Source of the DNA: Cladocopium goreaui | Taxonomy: Eukaryota; Sar; Dinophyceae; Suessiales; Symbiodiniaceae | Reading direction: 5' to 3' | Assembly: GCA_947184155.2 (NCBI GenBank) | Contig: CAMXCT020000824.1 | Location: forward strand, 324,001 to 388,000 | Length of the DNA stretch: 64,000 nucleotides | Part shown: one piece after another, positions 55,342-64,000 of the stretch | How positions within the stretch are numbered: position 1 is the first letter of the stretch | How the letters are laid out: the number at the start of each line of letters is the position of its first letter | Notes under the pieces: model-generated | The model's input: the letters and a program-made list of their open reading frames with translations, nothing else | What the model was told of the DNA's origin: nothing | The model's database searches: none | Program-made: the position numbers and the translations under genes

Positions 55342-55500
55342 ATTATTATTAACCATCATTAACCATCATCATAACCATTAATATTAACCATAAATATTAA
55401 CCATCATAACCATCTATTAATATTACTACTCCATCATTAACCATACAATAACCATATAATAACCATATATTAACCATTATTAACAGTATATTAACCAACC
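55342..55500. repeat. ATTAACCAT simple repeat field
   Basis: Irregular repeats of ATTAACCATCATTAACC and ATAACCATATAATAACC. Confidence 0.75.
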
Positions 55501-55749
55501 AATGGTTGGAAAACACGTTGCTGAACGAAGCTCGGACGATCCGACCTGATTACATCTCTGGCCATGGGGAGATGAATCCTGGCGCCGAAACAGATCAGCT
55601 TTCAGAAAACTACCGTGAACAGCGTATATATATATATACAGACATACATATATAAATATATACATATATACTTATATATTGGGTAGATCCTAATACCTAT
55701 AACAGTCAAAAAACAAATTTTCTTCATAAGTTGAGGAAGCTATTTTTTA

Positions 55750-56195
55750 TCGCTCCCTCCGTGACACTTTTCGTGCTCTAGTTCGTGCTTTTTTTTTCGC
55801 TCCCTCCGTGACACTTTTCGTGCTTTAGTTCGTGCTTTTTTTTCGCTCCCTCCGTGACACTTTTCGTGCTCTAGTTCGTGCTATTTTTTTTCGCTCCCTC
55901 CGTGACACTTTTCGTGCTCTAGTTCGTGCTTTTTTTTCGCTCCCTCCGTGACACTTTTCGTGCTTTAGTTCGTGCTTTTTTTTTCGCTCCCTCCGTGACA
56001 CTTTTCGTGCTCTAGTTCGTGCTTTTTTTTTGCTCTTTTCGTGCTCGCTCGCTCCCTCCGTGACACTTTTCGTGCTTTAGTTCGTGCCTTTTTTTTCGCT
56101 CCCTCCGTGACACTTTTCGTGCTCTAGTTCGTGCTTTTTTTTCGCTCCCTCCGTGACACTTTTCGTGCTCTAGTTCGTGCTCCCTTTTTCGTGCT
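55750..56195. repeat. 46-47 bp minisatellite, about 9 units
   Basis: Unit TCGCTCCCTCCGTGACACTT / TTCGTGCTCTAGTTCGTGCT / TTTTTT. Variation is mainly CTCTAG against CTTTAG and the length of the T run. One unit is disturbed near 56030 (TTTGCTCTTTTCGTGCTCGC). Confidence 0.9.
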
Positions 56196-56274
56196 CCTCC
56201 CTCCGCTCCAGCCAACTGTGCTCTGCTAGCTTATATATTGCCAATTATTCAGCCAACTTATATACATATATACT

Positions 56275-56305
<31 letters not shown>

Positions 56306-56412
56306 GTAGAGATAAAACATCCACTAGTTCTAATAGATTCACCAACACATCATTTTTTCCTGACTTTTCCCATGTTTTTTTTTTCATACCAATGTTCGTT
56401 TTTACCCGGTAG

Positions 56413-56472
56413 GTGGCAGCTCCTGCCAGGTGCGCGTGTCGCCCAGTGAACTGGTGGTCCGATGTTTGAAGG
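56413..56472 (+). CDS. CS-domain protein, exon 3
   Basis: Acceptor CGGTAG, donor AAGG/GTCCAC, 60 bp, phase 1 to 1. Reads GSSCQVRVSPSELVVRCLKG, matching the CS-domain stretch usually like VxVxIxxxxLxVxxKG (strands 3-4). The best single indicator of the CS domain in the gene. Confidence 0.65.
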
Positions 56473-56545
56473 GTCCACGAAAGAGCGAGGCGGGGGTCGG
56501 ATATGGTCAGGTCCGGCCAATTTTGGGTGAAGTCAAAAATGGGGA

Positions 56546-56653
56546 TACCCTCTGGTAAAGTAACATAACTATGGAAAATCACCATTTTTAATGGGAATAT
56601 CCACTGTTTGAATGGCCATTTTCAATAGCGAACTGTTAAATTACCAGAGGGTA
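56546..56653. repeat. MITE family A
   Basis: TACCCTCTGGTAAAGTAACA ... TTAAATTACCAGAGGGTA. Located 73 bp after exon 3. Confidence 0.87.
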
Positions 56654-57257
56654 CCATTTTTCAGGCTGGAAAAATCACAATTTTTGTCCATTTTTTGGGA
56701 CCATTTTTTTTCACCCAGAGGAATGGAAAATAAACAAAGTATTGATCCCCAGAATTGGTTCAACCAGGTTGGAGTAAGAGATCGTTTCCTGTGTTCCTTT
56801 GAACCAGTCAATTAAATCAGACACTACAGTTGAACAGTGTCTTGAGAGTGCTTTGGGTTGGTTCCCTCTATTTATTTATTTTGCTTAAAAACCCTAATTA
56901 ATTTCAATTCACACAGCTGCTCAACGAATCTGCTGGACTTTCTAGACCGGTGTATGAACCACGTAATGTCGCCCATCTCCTTCTTGGTATAGATTGATTA
57001 TATCCTGGTTTGTGTGGGCTTTCACTTTATTTAATGATTTCATTCTTATTGGTTACTGTCCGTACCTACTATTGCACAACCCATTTTCAATGTCTCTATT
57101 GTCATTGTTGGCTATAGCACTAGTGACGCCCCCTGTGACCCATGTGTGCTAGTTTGATCCTCATGTTTGGCTGTTCAAGTTCATGTTGCTAGTGACAAGG
57201 TTGTGTTTGTTGTTCGATTTCCCTATCGTTCAATACGTGGCAACTATATGTAATATG

Positions 57258-57470
57258 TACGCTCTGGTAAACGGGCTAACATAGCGAACTGGAAAGATCC
57301 ACCCTGCTATTAATGGGAAAATCAACTATAGATTGCCATTCCCATAGGATCCATGTATGCTATATATGGTGACATTTACCATCAATATACCCCAAATGTT
57401 AGCATATATACCATACATGAATCCTATGGGATTTTCAATAGCTTTTTGTAAACGTTTACCAGGCCGGGTA
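57258..57470. repeat. MITE family A with a family C MITE inside
   Basis: The outer element starts TACGCTCTGGTAAACGGGC and ends GTAAACGTTTACCAGGCC-GGGTA. Its core GCCATTTTCAATAGC is split at ATT by the element at 57341-57430. It ends 40 bp before exon 4. Confidence 0.85.
57341..57430. repeat. MITE family C, copy 3, nested, ATT duplication
   Basis: CCCATAGGATCCATGTATGC ... CATGAATCCTATGGG. ATT is present at 57338-57340 and 57431-57433. Removing 93 bp restores the standard family A core, which fixes the element ends and the 3 bp duplication. Confidence 0.9.
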
Positions 57471-57510
57471 CCCCATATCAGGTGGCTCTTTTTTCGAACT
57501 CAGGTCGTAG

Positions 57511-57572
57511 GGGGCGTCAGCGGAAGATTGACCCATGAGGCGCGGCGAGATGTCGAAGATGTCGAGTGGCAC
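57511..57572 (+). CDS. CS-domain protein, exon 4
   Basis: Acceptor GTCGTAG, phase 1 to 0. Reads GVSGRLTHEARRDVEDVEWH, fitting the GxLxxxVxxxxxxW strand pair of CS domains including the usual Trp. TGA follows at once and no GT sits at the required position, so the 3' border is non-canonical or an exon is missing. Confidence 0.55.
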
Positions 57573-57738
57573 TGATGGGCTGCGCAACAAATATAGACAG
57601 ATCATGGTGGTTTCCTATGGTTTCCTATGTTTTTTTTGTGTTTAATAATGATTATTCATCACTATTAATCAAACCATGGGAAACCACCATAATCTATAAT
57701 GATAATCAATGATTATCAGTGGTGATTCATGGATGAAC

Positions 57739-57765
57739 ATACCCTCTGGTATACTAACATGATGT
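57739..57765. repeat. MITE family A fragment
   Basis: Only the left terminus TACCCTCTGGTATACTAACA is present. Confidence 0.5.
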
Positions 57766-58487
57766 GAATCAGAAACTCGCCGTGGATTTTGATTTTACCT
57801 CAAAATATTAGGCAATTCTTCCACAGGAGCAGTTTCAAAGACTAGCCAAGCAGGTTGATAATCATTGGCATTTAAACTCATTTTAACTCATTACACACAT
57901 TGTAAATATAACTGACCAGTGATGTGGCGGCGTTTGATGCCCTTTGTATATGTATTTCTCATGATTCCTGGGAAAATCCCCATGGAACCCAAAAGATTTT
58001 TGGATGGTCCAAAAAAGGTGTTTCACGCATCGTGAAACCCAGGTGATCTCCCTATGATTTCCCTATCCCATGACGGATCCGGCTGGTGCTGGTAGGAAAA
58101 TGCGAACATGACTGGCGTATATTGATGGGATCCATGGAGCACCATTTTTTTAGCAGCACCGTTAGGATCCGTCATGGGTATTGCAAGTGTTCAACACTAG
58201 GAAGATGCAGCCCCATATCGAACCGGCAACCCCATCGGTTGATATGTTTTGATCCAGCCAGAGACGCCCTGCACGTTTGATACGTTTGATACGCCGCATT
58301 TCGTTGTGGATTTCAAGCATCTAAAAGCAACATGAATTCATCACTGTCCAGTGATAGTTGATATCCCAGGATCTTAGTGACACCAAGCAATCATCGCAAG
58401 CCGGCATGGCCTTGTACTGATGTATCATCCTATATCAGCCTTGTACAAGGCAGGACCCTTCATGATATCCCATTAAACAAATCATAC
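57766..58487. other. No gene seen
   Basis: CS-gene intron. CCATGACGGATCC near 58070 is echoed inverted at about 58166 (GGATCCGTCATGG), possibly a further small inverted-repeat element of about 115 bp. Confidence 0.35.
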
Positions 58488-58592
58488 TACCCTCTGGTAA
58501 ATTAACATAGACCCTGGCAAATAGGACTTGGAAGATTAGTTTCCATTAAAAATTGGTTATTTTCAGGGTCTATGTTTATTTACCCTCTGGTA
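58488..58592. repeat. MITE family A with same-direction right end
   Basis: Left TACCCTCTGGTAAATTAACA and inner TAGACCCTGG / CAGGGTCTATGTT pair normally, but the right end reads TTTACCCTCTGGTAAA in place of TTTACCAGAGGGTA. Confidence 0.7.
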
Positions 58593-58780
58593 AATATCCC
58601 ACAATATCCCACCAAAAAATCCCTATATCTTCCATGGTGGACTCCTCACCGGTTGACATGCCAGGTTCAGCCCGGTCAGTGCTGGTTTGCTGTTGAGCGA
58701 GTCAGAGAGCTCAGCGGTTACCGTCATTGCTTCAACGCGCCAGGACGCCATGTTTGATCGCAGATCATAATGTTACTATG

Positions 58781-58885
58781 TACCATCTGGTTATTTAACA
58801 TAGCCATGGAAAATGGCCCATTTATAGATGGTTTACCTATTAAAAATGGTGATTTTCCATGGCTATGTTAAATAACCAGATGGTA
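58781..58885. repeat. MITE family A, subtype B, near-perfect palindrome
   Basis: TACCATCTGGTTATTTAACA ... TTAAATAACCAGATGGTA. Both ends share the ATCTGG/CCAGAT change, so the arms still match. Confidence 0.9.
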
Positions 58886-59027
58886 TATCGATACATACAA
58901 ATATATGTTACTGCTACTTGTTGGAAGGGTATATAGAAGATAAAATTCTGGAACCTAGTGGATGTGGGAGGGCTTTTGGACGAGGTGCGGAAGAGTTTTG
59001 CCAGAGATGTGTAGAATTTTATTACAG

Positions 59028-59275
59028 CATACTGTGGATGGTTGCGAAATCCTGCACCAGTTGGTAACTGTTGGTAATTTAACAACGCTATTGAACATAG
59101 CTATTGAACATGGTGATTTATAGTGGATTTACCCATTGAAAATGGTGACTTTCCATAGTTTTTTGTATGTTTACCAGAGGGTAACTGTTGGCAACTATGA
59201 AACACTGAAAACGATGGGATTAGCAGAGGGGATACGCCGTCCAACTGCTACAGGATTTCGCAACCATCCACAGTA
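59028..59275. repeat. Family G inverted pair around a family A MITE
   Basis: CATACTGTGGATGGTTGCG..CCTGCACC at the left and AGGATTTCGCAACCATCC..AGTATG at the right, with a decayed family A copy between (59078-59182, right end TTTACCAGAGGGTA). Confidence 0.7.
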
Positions 59276-59345
59276 TGAGATCCTTCGCCAGGAAAGTGGC
59301 TGGTTGAGTCATGAAAAACTACACGATGTGCCTGTTGATGCTGTT

Positions 59346-59455
59346 CTGGTTGGTGGTTTCAAACATTTTTTTCCATTTCATATATGGGATGTCATCCGAA
59401 ACCCATTGACGAACTCCATCATTTTTCAGGATGGGCACATTGCACCACCAACCAG
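59346..59455. repeat. MITE family D, copy 13
   Basis: CTGGTTGGTGGTTTC ... GCACCACCAACCAG, with an unusual TTTTTCAGGATGGGCAC right part. Confidence 0.83.
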
Positions 59456-60003
59456 TCAACCAGAGTATGACAATGCGTTTTTCAATGAGATCATGAACGC
59501 ATAAGACAACCAGAATCTCTCTGCCGGTTAAGGTGAACACGGATGGTTGTCTTGGAAAAACGGATGAGTTTTACCTGGTGAATACACCTGAAAACCTTCC
59601 GGTTGATCATTGTTCCATGTTGTTTCCATTTTCAAATCGCCCTCATTGACAAAGCCAAAGAACAGGTGATAGGCTGTCAAGATGGTCGGCTCCAGAATTC
59701 CCGAAGGTACTGATTGCACCCCTTCAGATTATCCTAATGTACCTGTACGTGCAACAATGAACTCAAGACACATTCGGAATATTTATAGTTTTGGGACATA
59801 TGGAAACCATTGGAAACCCCTCCTAAAAATCTCCATAACTTTAACTCATCAGTATACATGTGGCTTCATTTGGGTGCAGATATCCCGGATGTCCAGGTAA
59901 TTACTCCAACCAGACAAAAAAAGCGGCGTTCGGGTGAATTTTATCGAAGAACACATCGCATCAAACCATGAATCGTATCAAAACCATTCATTTTTCTATC
60001 AGG

Positions 60004-60112
60004 TACCCTCTGGTAAACTAACATAACTTAACTATGGAACATCACCATTTTTGATAGCTAAACCATCTATAAATGGCCATTTTTAATAGCTATGTTAAAT
60101 TACCAGAGGGTA
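60004..60112. repeat. MITE family A
   Basis: TACCCTCTGGTAAACTAACA with a 5 bp internal repeat (TAACTTAAC) ... TTAAATTACCAGAGGGTA. Confidence 0.87.
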
Positions 60113-60301
60113 ACAGTTATAAATGGGATAACTCCTGCAACTGGTAGGTGAGAAATATCACTTTAGGCGAACAAACTGATTGCTGTAAAGGATTGTTTCT
60201 CACCAAACCATATATATATATAGTTTCCTATTAAATATATCATGAAACTATGGACTAACTCACCAAAACAATGTGTTCATTTTCTATCGAAAGCCTCACA
60301 G

Positions 60302-60364
60302 CCGAAGTGTACCGAGGATGTTCGAGATCCTGAACGGCGGCTGAGACATTTGGTCATCGAGCTG
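60302..60364 (+). CDS. CS-domain protein, exon 5
   Basis: Acceptor CCTCACAG, donor GTGCGC, exactly 21 codons, phase 0 to 0. Reads PKCTEDVRDPERRLRHLVIE then L. RLRHLVIEL fits the last CS strand (xLxIxLxK). Confidence 0.55.
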
Positions 60365-60770
60365 GTGCGCTTATTTTTGTCGAAGACCGTCGAGCTGTGT
60401 CGTTTTATGTCGTTTTTGTGCCCAAGTGAAAACTGGTTCTTTCTCATATATGATCATATCTGGTTTATGTAATGTTTATGTGGATATATGTGGATATAAA
60501 TATGATATACAGTAAGATGATATATGATACAACTGACAACTAATGGCGATCATCAAACAGTCAGGCATACATTAATGGCAAGATCATGCTGCAATAGGGA
60601 TGGTAAGGGACAGGATATTGAATAGATCAATACCTATAACTACCACTTTCAGGGGAATGAACATCCACAGATACGAATTTTGAGTTGAACAGAAGGGTAA
60701 CAGGGCTTTGACCCATAGTCATGTTTTTTGTTTCCATGTTTCATTGTTTTTGATGGTATGATGTTTTTCT

Positions 60771-61190
60771 TTGTGTGGCTCAGTTTCTGCAAACTGCCAG
60801 AGTTATTTTTTTGGATGCACACATGAGTTCGAAAATTGGTCGGATGTTACAGTGAAAACCTCCCCTTTTTACAGTCGGTTTACAAGACATTTTCACGCAC
60901 AAGGTTTGGTTGGTGCCATGGATGTCCCAAATTCCCATTGGTTGGTTGATGAAAAAAGAGGGGTTTCCAAAGAAACCCCTTTGTTACAACAGGTTTCTAT
61001 GATGATAGATGGGATGATCACCAGCTCCCGGCCCCTCTACTCTATTTTTACCAAAAGGACATCAAATTGGTTGGTGCCCCAGTTCAGTGCTAAAAAAAGG
61101 CGAGTGCAGGAAAAAGGGTTCGTGGGGATGAACTTTGCTAAAACTGACCAATTGTTTGTGCATGTTTGTGCGTTAGTACCCCATGGCTAA
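60771..61190 (+). CDS. Orphan open frame, 139 codons
   Basis: One of the longest frames outside the transposon (begins MCGSVSANCQSYFFG; contains NWLVPQFSAKKRRVQ). Composition is protein-like and slightly GC-richer than the flanks, yet I recognise no family and it lies in a CS-gene intron. Remnant, unrecognised gene or chance. Confidence 0.18.
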   Translation: MCGSVSANCQSYFFGCTHEFENWSDVTVKTSPFYSRFTRHFHAQGLVGAMDVPNSHWLVDEKRGVSKETPLLQQVSMMIDGMITSSRPLYSIFTKRTSNWLVPQFSAKKRRVQEKGFVGMNFAKTDQLFVHVCALVPHG

Positions 61191-61347
61191 AAGCCATTTC
61201 CATCCATTTCCCCATTTCTATTGTCCCATTTGCGGTGAAAACCTGTGAATCTTTAAGACTTTGCTCAGTTCAAATTCCTTTCTTTGGTGGTCAAATTTGC
61301 ACACAATTCAGCAGGGTCTTACTGCTAATCGTAGCTATTGAACATAT

Positions 61348-61440
61348 CCTCTGGTAAACGAACATAGCTATGGAAAACGGGTGATTTATAGTTGGTTTAC
61401 CTATCAAAACATTGTGATTTTCCAGTTCACAAACCGTTAC
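61348..61440. repeat. MITE family A, decayed right end
   Basis: TCCTCTGGTAAACGAACATA ... ATTTTCCAGTTCACAAACC. Confidence 0.6.
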
Positions 61441-61450
61441 TCTACTACAG

Positions 61451-61556
61451 CCCATATGCTCCATGTATGGAATATGTACCAACATTTGCCCCAAAAAACA
61501 CCCAAATGTAGCTATAGGATGCTATAGGTAAATATACCATACATTGAGCATATGGG
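61451..61556. repeat. MITE family E, copy 4, ending at an intron border
   Basis: CCCATATGCTCCATGTATGG ... CATTGAGCATATGGG. Its last base is followed by CAG and then exon 6, so the intron's 3' end is essentially the MITE terminus. Confidence 0.85.
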
Positions 61557-61559
61557 CAG

Positions 61560-61649
61560 GGTAACGCATACTTCGTAGAGCACGTAGAGTCCCGTCCAGG
61601 CAAAAAAGATCCCTGGAAAGCCGTGGACGGAGCGCTGGGGGACTCCTTT
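61560..61649 (+). CDS. CS-domain protein, exon 6
   Basis: Acceptor GGGCAG, consensus donor GTAAGG, 30 codons, phase 0 to 0. Reads GNAYFVEHVESRPGKKDPWK and AVDGALGDSF. The segment ending with PWKAV resembles the post-CS part of NudC-like proteins (xWWxxVxxG). The minus strand is also open here, but phase and splice signals favour plus. Confidence 0.6.
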
Positions 61650-61709
61650 GTAAGGTGATGTGTATCGATGTAAAGCTGAGGTGCTGGGAAGGGCTAATTA
61701 CTTTGTAAC

Positions 61710-61817
61710 TACCCTCTGGTAAACATACAAAAAACTATGGAAAATCACCATTTTCAATGGGTAAATCCACTATTTCTATGGTCATTTTCAATAGCTATGT
61801 TAAATTACCAGAGGGTA
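61710..61817. repeat. MITE family A
   Basis: TACCCTCTGGTAAACATACA ... TTAAATTACCAGAGGGTA, 61 bp after exon 6. Confidence 0.88.
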
Positions 61818-61931
61818 CTTGGTGAGCTTATGATGGACTGAAGAGATATGAAAATCATCCATTCTATGATGAACAATAATCCATGATTTTTTGTTATAGC
61901 TGTTGTATGAATACTATGATTGTATTCAATA

Positions 61932-62060
61932 ATGTCAACTCTGGATTAATGAACCCTGGTTGAGGGGTTACCCCCAAACAATGACGGATTGCTACTTAAA
62001 TAGTTGAACGGCCTAGGGGTTGATTCATCATTGATTGACATTATATTTATTCCATTTTAA
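61932..62060. repeat. MITE family H, decayed copy
   Basis: AATGTCAACTCTGGATTAAT at the left and GATTGACATTAT at the right. The interior GGTTACCCCC matches 13441-13591 loosely. Confidence 0.45.
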
Positions 62061-62339
62061 TTCATTTTATAATTTGACATTTTTTCCACTTTAGTATTCG
62101 CATGTATTCTCTTATGATAGGTTGATCTGTAACCATTAGAAGGGAATAGATCTTCTATAATCCCAAGTCATCCATGGTATGTTGCTATCAAGCAACCAGC
62201 CGACCAGCCATTGACCTGGATCATGGGCAAATCGGTTCGCCGGTTTCACCATGAAATTGAAACCAGGTTTCTGGTTTCGAGGTTCCACGTATACCAAGTG
62301 GGATGATCATCCAAGTAATTTTTAACATATTAATTTAGC

Positions 62340-62464
62340 TACAATGTGGGGCCCCCCAGTTATAAGTTGGTTTATAAGCCCCAGTAACTATAGTTAGAAG
62401 TACCATAAACCATAGTTATTGGAGTTATAAACCAACTTAGCTATCTTGGGGGCCCCACATTGTA
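62340..62464. repeat. MITE family F, copy 6
   Basis: TACAATGTGGGGCCCCCCAG ... TTGGGGGCCCCACATTGTA. Confidence 0.88.
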
Positions 62465-62674
62465 GGGGATCCTTTTCCGATCATCAAACATGGCAATGGA
62501 ACATCTACCATTTACAATTGATTTTCCCAGCGAACTGAACCTCCATTCATAAATGATTTTGCGATCAACACCGCCATTTTGTTGGTGATTTTCCAAGCTA
62601 TAAACCTCCATTTTTTGGGGTGATTTTGCCAGCTATATCACCTCCATTTATCATCCACTTCAAGTGGTCTCCAG

Positions 62675-62770
62675 GAGAAACAAATCTTTAAGGACCACAA
62701 TGAGATCTTCCAGCGGCGTGCGTTTGCTTGGACTCCTGCGCAGGAACGCGAAGTACAAGGCCAGGATTAG
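62675..62770 (+). CDS. CS-domain protein, terminal exon
   Basis: Acceptor GGTCTCCAG. In phase with exon 6 it reads EKQIFKDHNEIFQRRAFAWT and PAQEREVQGQD, then TAG at 62768-62770. Together with the ATG at 52569 this closes the gene. The end lies 75 bp before a family A MITE. Confidence 0.58.
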   Translation, partial: EKQIFKDHNEIFQRRAFAWTPAQEREVQGQD

Positions 62771-62845
62771 GATGTCTTACGCCGCCTGGGGTGTACCCAT
62801 GTGTACCCTGTTGTTATTCATCATTTTCCTCTGGTCAATAATGGT

Positions 62846-62946
62846 TACCATCTGGTTATTTAACATAGGGAAAATCACCATTTTTAATAGGTAAACCAAC
62901 TATAAATGGGCCATTTTCCATGGCTATGTTAAATAGCCATAGGGTA
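62846..62946. repeat. MITE family A, subtype B
   Basis: TACCATCTGGTTATTTAACA ... TTAAATAGCCATAGGGTA, with a decayed right TIR. Confidence 0.8.
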
Positions 62947-63771
62947 ACAATAACCAATGATTTCATAGGATGTTTCATGTGTTTCACTATGATTTGATAT
63001 AGGATTACATGGGATTTACTATGGTTAATAGTGGTTAACAATGATAATTCATGACCATCAATGGTGCTTAACGGCTATTAATCGAGAGTTATCCTGTGGC
63101 TATTTAACAGTTTGCTGTGGAAGCCTTGGCCCATTGAAATAGATGGTTTATGAGGACTTACCTATAAAAATTGGTGATTTTCCATACGTTTTGTCTCACC
63201 AGATGGTATCAGGGCCCATTGGTGGATCGAGAAGTTTCCTGGGTCCTATCAGTCCTATTCAGGTGGCTGATGGGAGGGATTATCAACATTCAAAAATACA
63301 ATGGGGGATTAAGTCATGGTGGATCCCCAAGGGTTTGTATTAATGGAAAACCCATGGTGACTTAAGACATATGTCACCTGGATATCATGATTAAGTCGTT
63401 GGTGACTTTGGGATTATCATGTTATATGGAGGTGTCTTAAGTCATGGGGGATCCCCAAGTCACCATGGGTTTCAACACTAAAATGGTCTATGGAAATTGA
63501 TGATTCGGGTGAATTTGGGGACAAATGCATGGAAATCGAGAACAAAAAATCACCACCCAAATCTGGGATCTATCGGACCATCTATCGGATGGATCATCCC
63601 ATATCTGTCTCCATGGATCGATCATGTTCCCATATTTCCCATAGTCTTCACATGTATCCATCCGTTGATGATCCATTAGGACATTGAAAAAACACAAATA
63701 AAGCTTGCCCAAAAAGTGTTTTTTTTTTTCCATATTTTCCAATAGATATTTCACATCGTTCCATTTTACCT
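62947..63771. other. No gene seen
   Basis: Intergenic sequence with a decayed family A relative at about 63090-63208 (TCACCAGATGGTA at the right end). Repeated GTGGATCCCCAAG / GGGGATCCCCAAG at 63320 and 63447. Confidence 0.35.
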
Positions 63772-63879
63772 TACCCTCTGGTAAACATACAAAAAGCTAT
63801 TGAACATGACCATTTATAGTGGATTTACCCATTAAAGATGGTGATCTTCCATAGTTATGTAAACGTTTACCAGAGGGTA
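63772..63879. repeat. MITE family A
   Basis: TACCCTCTGGTAAACATACA ... GTAAACGTTTACCAGAGGGTA. Confidence 0.88.
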
Positions 63880-63899
63880 TTCCATGTTATGATTCATAA

Positions 63900-63991
63900 C
63901 CCATAGGATCCATGTATGCTATATATGCTAACATTTACCATTAATATACCCCAGTCATGTTAGCATATATACCATACATGGATCCTATGGG
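63900..63991. repeat. MITE family C, copy 4
   Basis: CCCATAGGATCCATGTATGC ... CATACATGGATCCTATGGG, 20 bp after a family A copy. Confidence 0.88.
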
Positions 63992-64000
63992 ATGGGGTAA

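Larger units (their letters stand above)
53824..56412. other. CS-gene intron 2 (2.6 kb)
   Basis: Holds a family A MITE (54614-54722), a family D MITE, a half family F copy (55066-55160), an ATTAACCATC field and the 46 bp tandem repeat. No further exon supported. The GC patch at 54035-54130 has open frames but no clean borders. Confidence 0.5.

Noticed and set aside
55480-56215. Arg/Glu/Lys-rich minus-strand protein over the 46 bp repeat
   Set aside because: Produced by the tandem repeat; no start context and no splice support.
61565-61650. Minus-strand reading with GVPQRSVHGFPGIFFAW, looking like a membrane protein
   Set aside because: The plus-strand exon has an acceptor, a GTAAGG donor and matching phases with neighbours. 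The minus reading lacks comparable borders.
1-64000. tRNA, rRNA, U-snRNA, spliced-leader genes or relict spliced-leader sequence
   Set aside because: I looked for the conserved tRNA T-loop, rRNA core motifs and the dinoflagellate spliced-leader string and saw none. A covariance-model scan was not possible here.

Overview
This window looks like nuclear DNA from a dinoflagellate, probably of the Symbiodiniaceae/Suessiales kind. Four things point there. GC-richer exon islands of 20-210 bp lie in very long AT-rich introns. Some exons can only be joined with GC or other non-GT donors. Short palindromic inverted-repeat elements are extremely dense (about 50 recognisable copies). The Ty1/copia retrotransposon has the cytosine-methyltransferase-like polyprotein segment I associate with dinoflagellate copia elements. 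This placement rests on recognition only, and no species call is possible.

All host genes I can support read left to right. (1) About 3.6-33.9 kb: an FkbM-type SAM-dependent methyltransferase in at least eight exons. (2) About 35-39 kb: a few exon-like islands of unknown function, possibly upstream exons of the next gene. (3) About 41.1-52.5 kb: a TPR-repeat protein of co-chaperone type, with several further exons of less certain membership. (4) 52.57-62.77 kb: a small CS-domain (NudC/p23-like) protein of about 148 residues for which a nearly complete, mostly phase-consistent exon chain can be drawn, from ATG at 52569 to TAG at 62768.

The centre (15317-31733) is one 16.4 kb LTR retrotransposon in an intron of the methyltransferase gene. 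Its 311 bp LTRs (TG...CA) look identical, the target duplication is GAAAC, and the primer-binding site matches a tRNA-Met anticodon arm. The Gag-PR-IN-RT-RNaseH polyprotein carries a methyltransferase-like insert, an AT-hook-bearing insert inside the integrase core, and a C-terminal pair of Cys/His modules. The reading frame is split by a 7.34 kb near-palindrome (22811-30153). This is a foldback-type element with arms of about 3.65 kb, each holding a decayed copy of the same Lys/Ala-rich gene and a block of ~345 bp tandem repeats. The order of nesting is foldback inside copia, inside a MITE, inside an intron.

The remaining intronic and intergenic DNA is mostly MITEs, named here A/B (TACCCTCTGG ends), C (CCCATAGGATCC), D (CTGGTTGGTGG), E (CCCATATGCTCC), F (TACAATGTGGGGCC), G and H. 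It also holds minisatellites (48 bp, 52 bp and ~46 bp units), a 460 bp pyrimidine tract and AT microsatellites. Several MITE ends lie within 3-30 bp of exon borders. Family D carries a branch-point-like plus TTTTTCAG sequence near its right end, so the strongest system-level idea is that some of these MITEs behave as introners. No rRNA, tRNA, CRISPR array or spliced-leader gene was seen.
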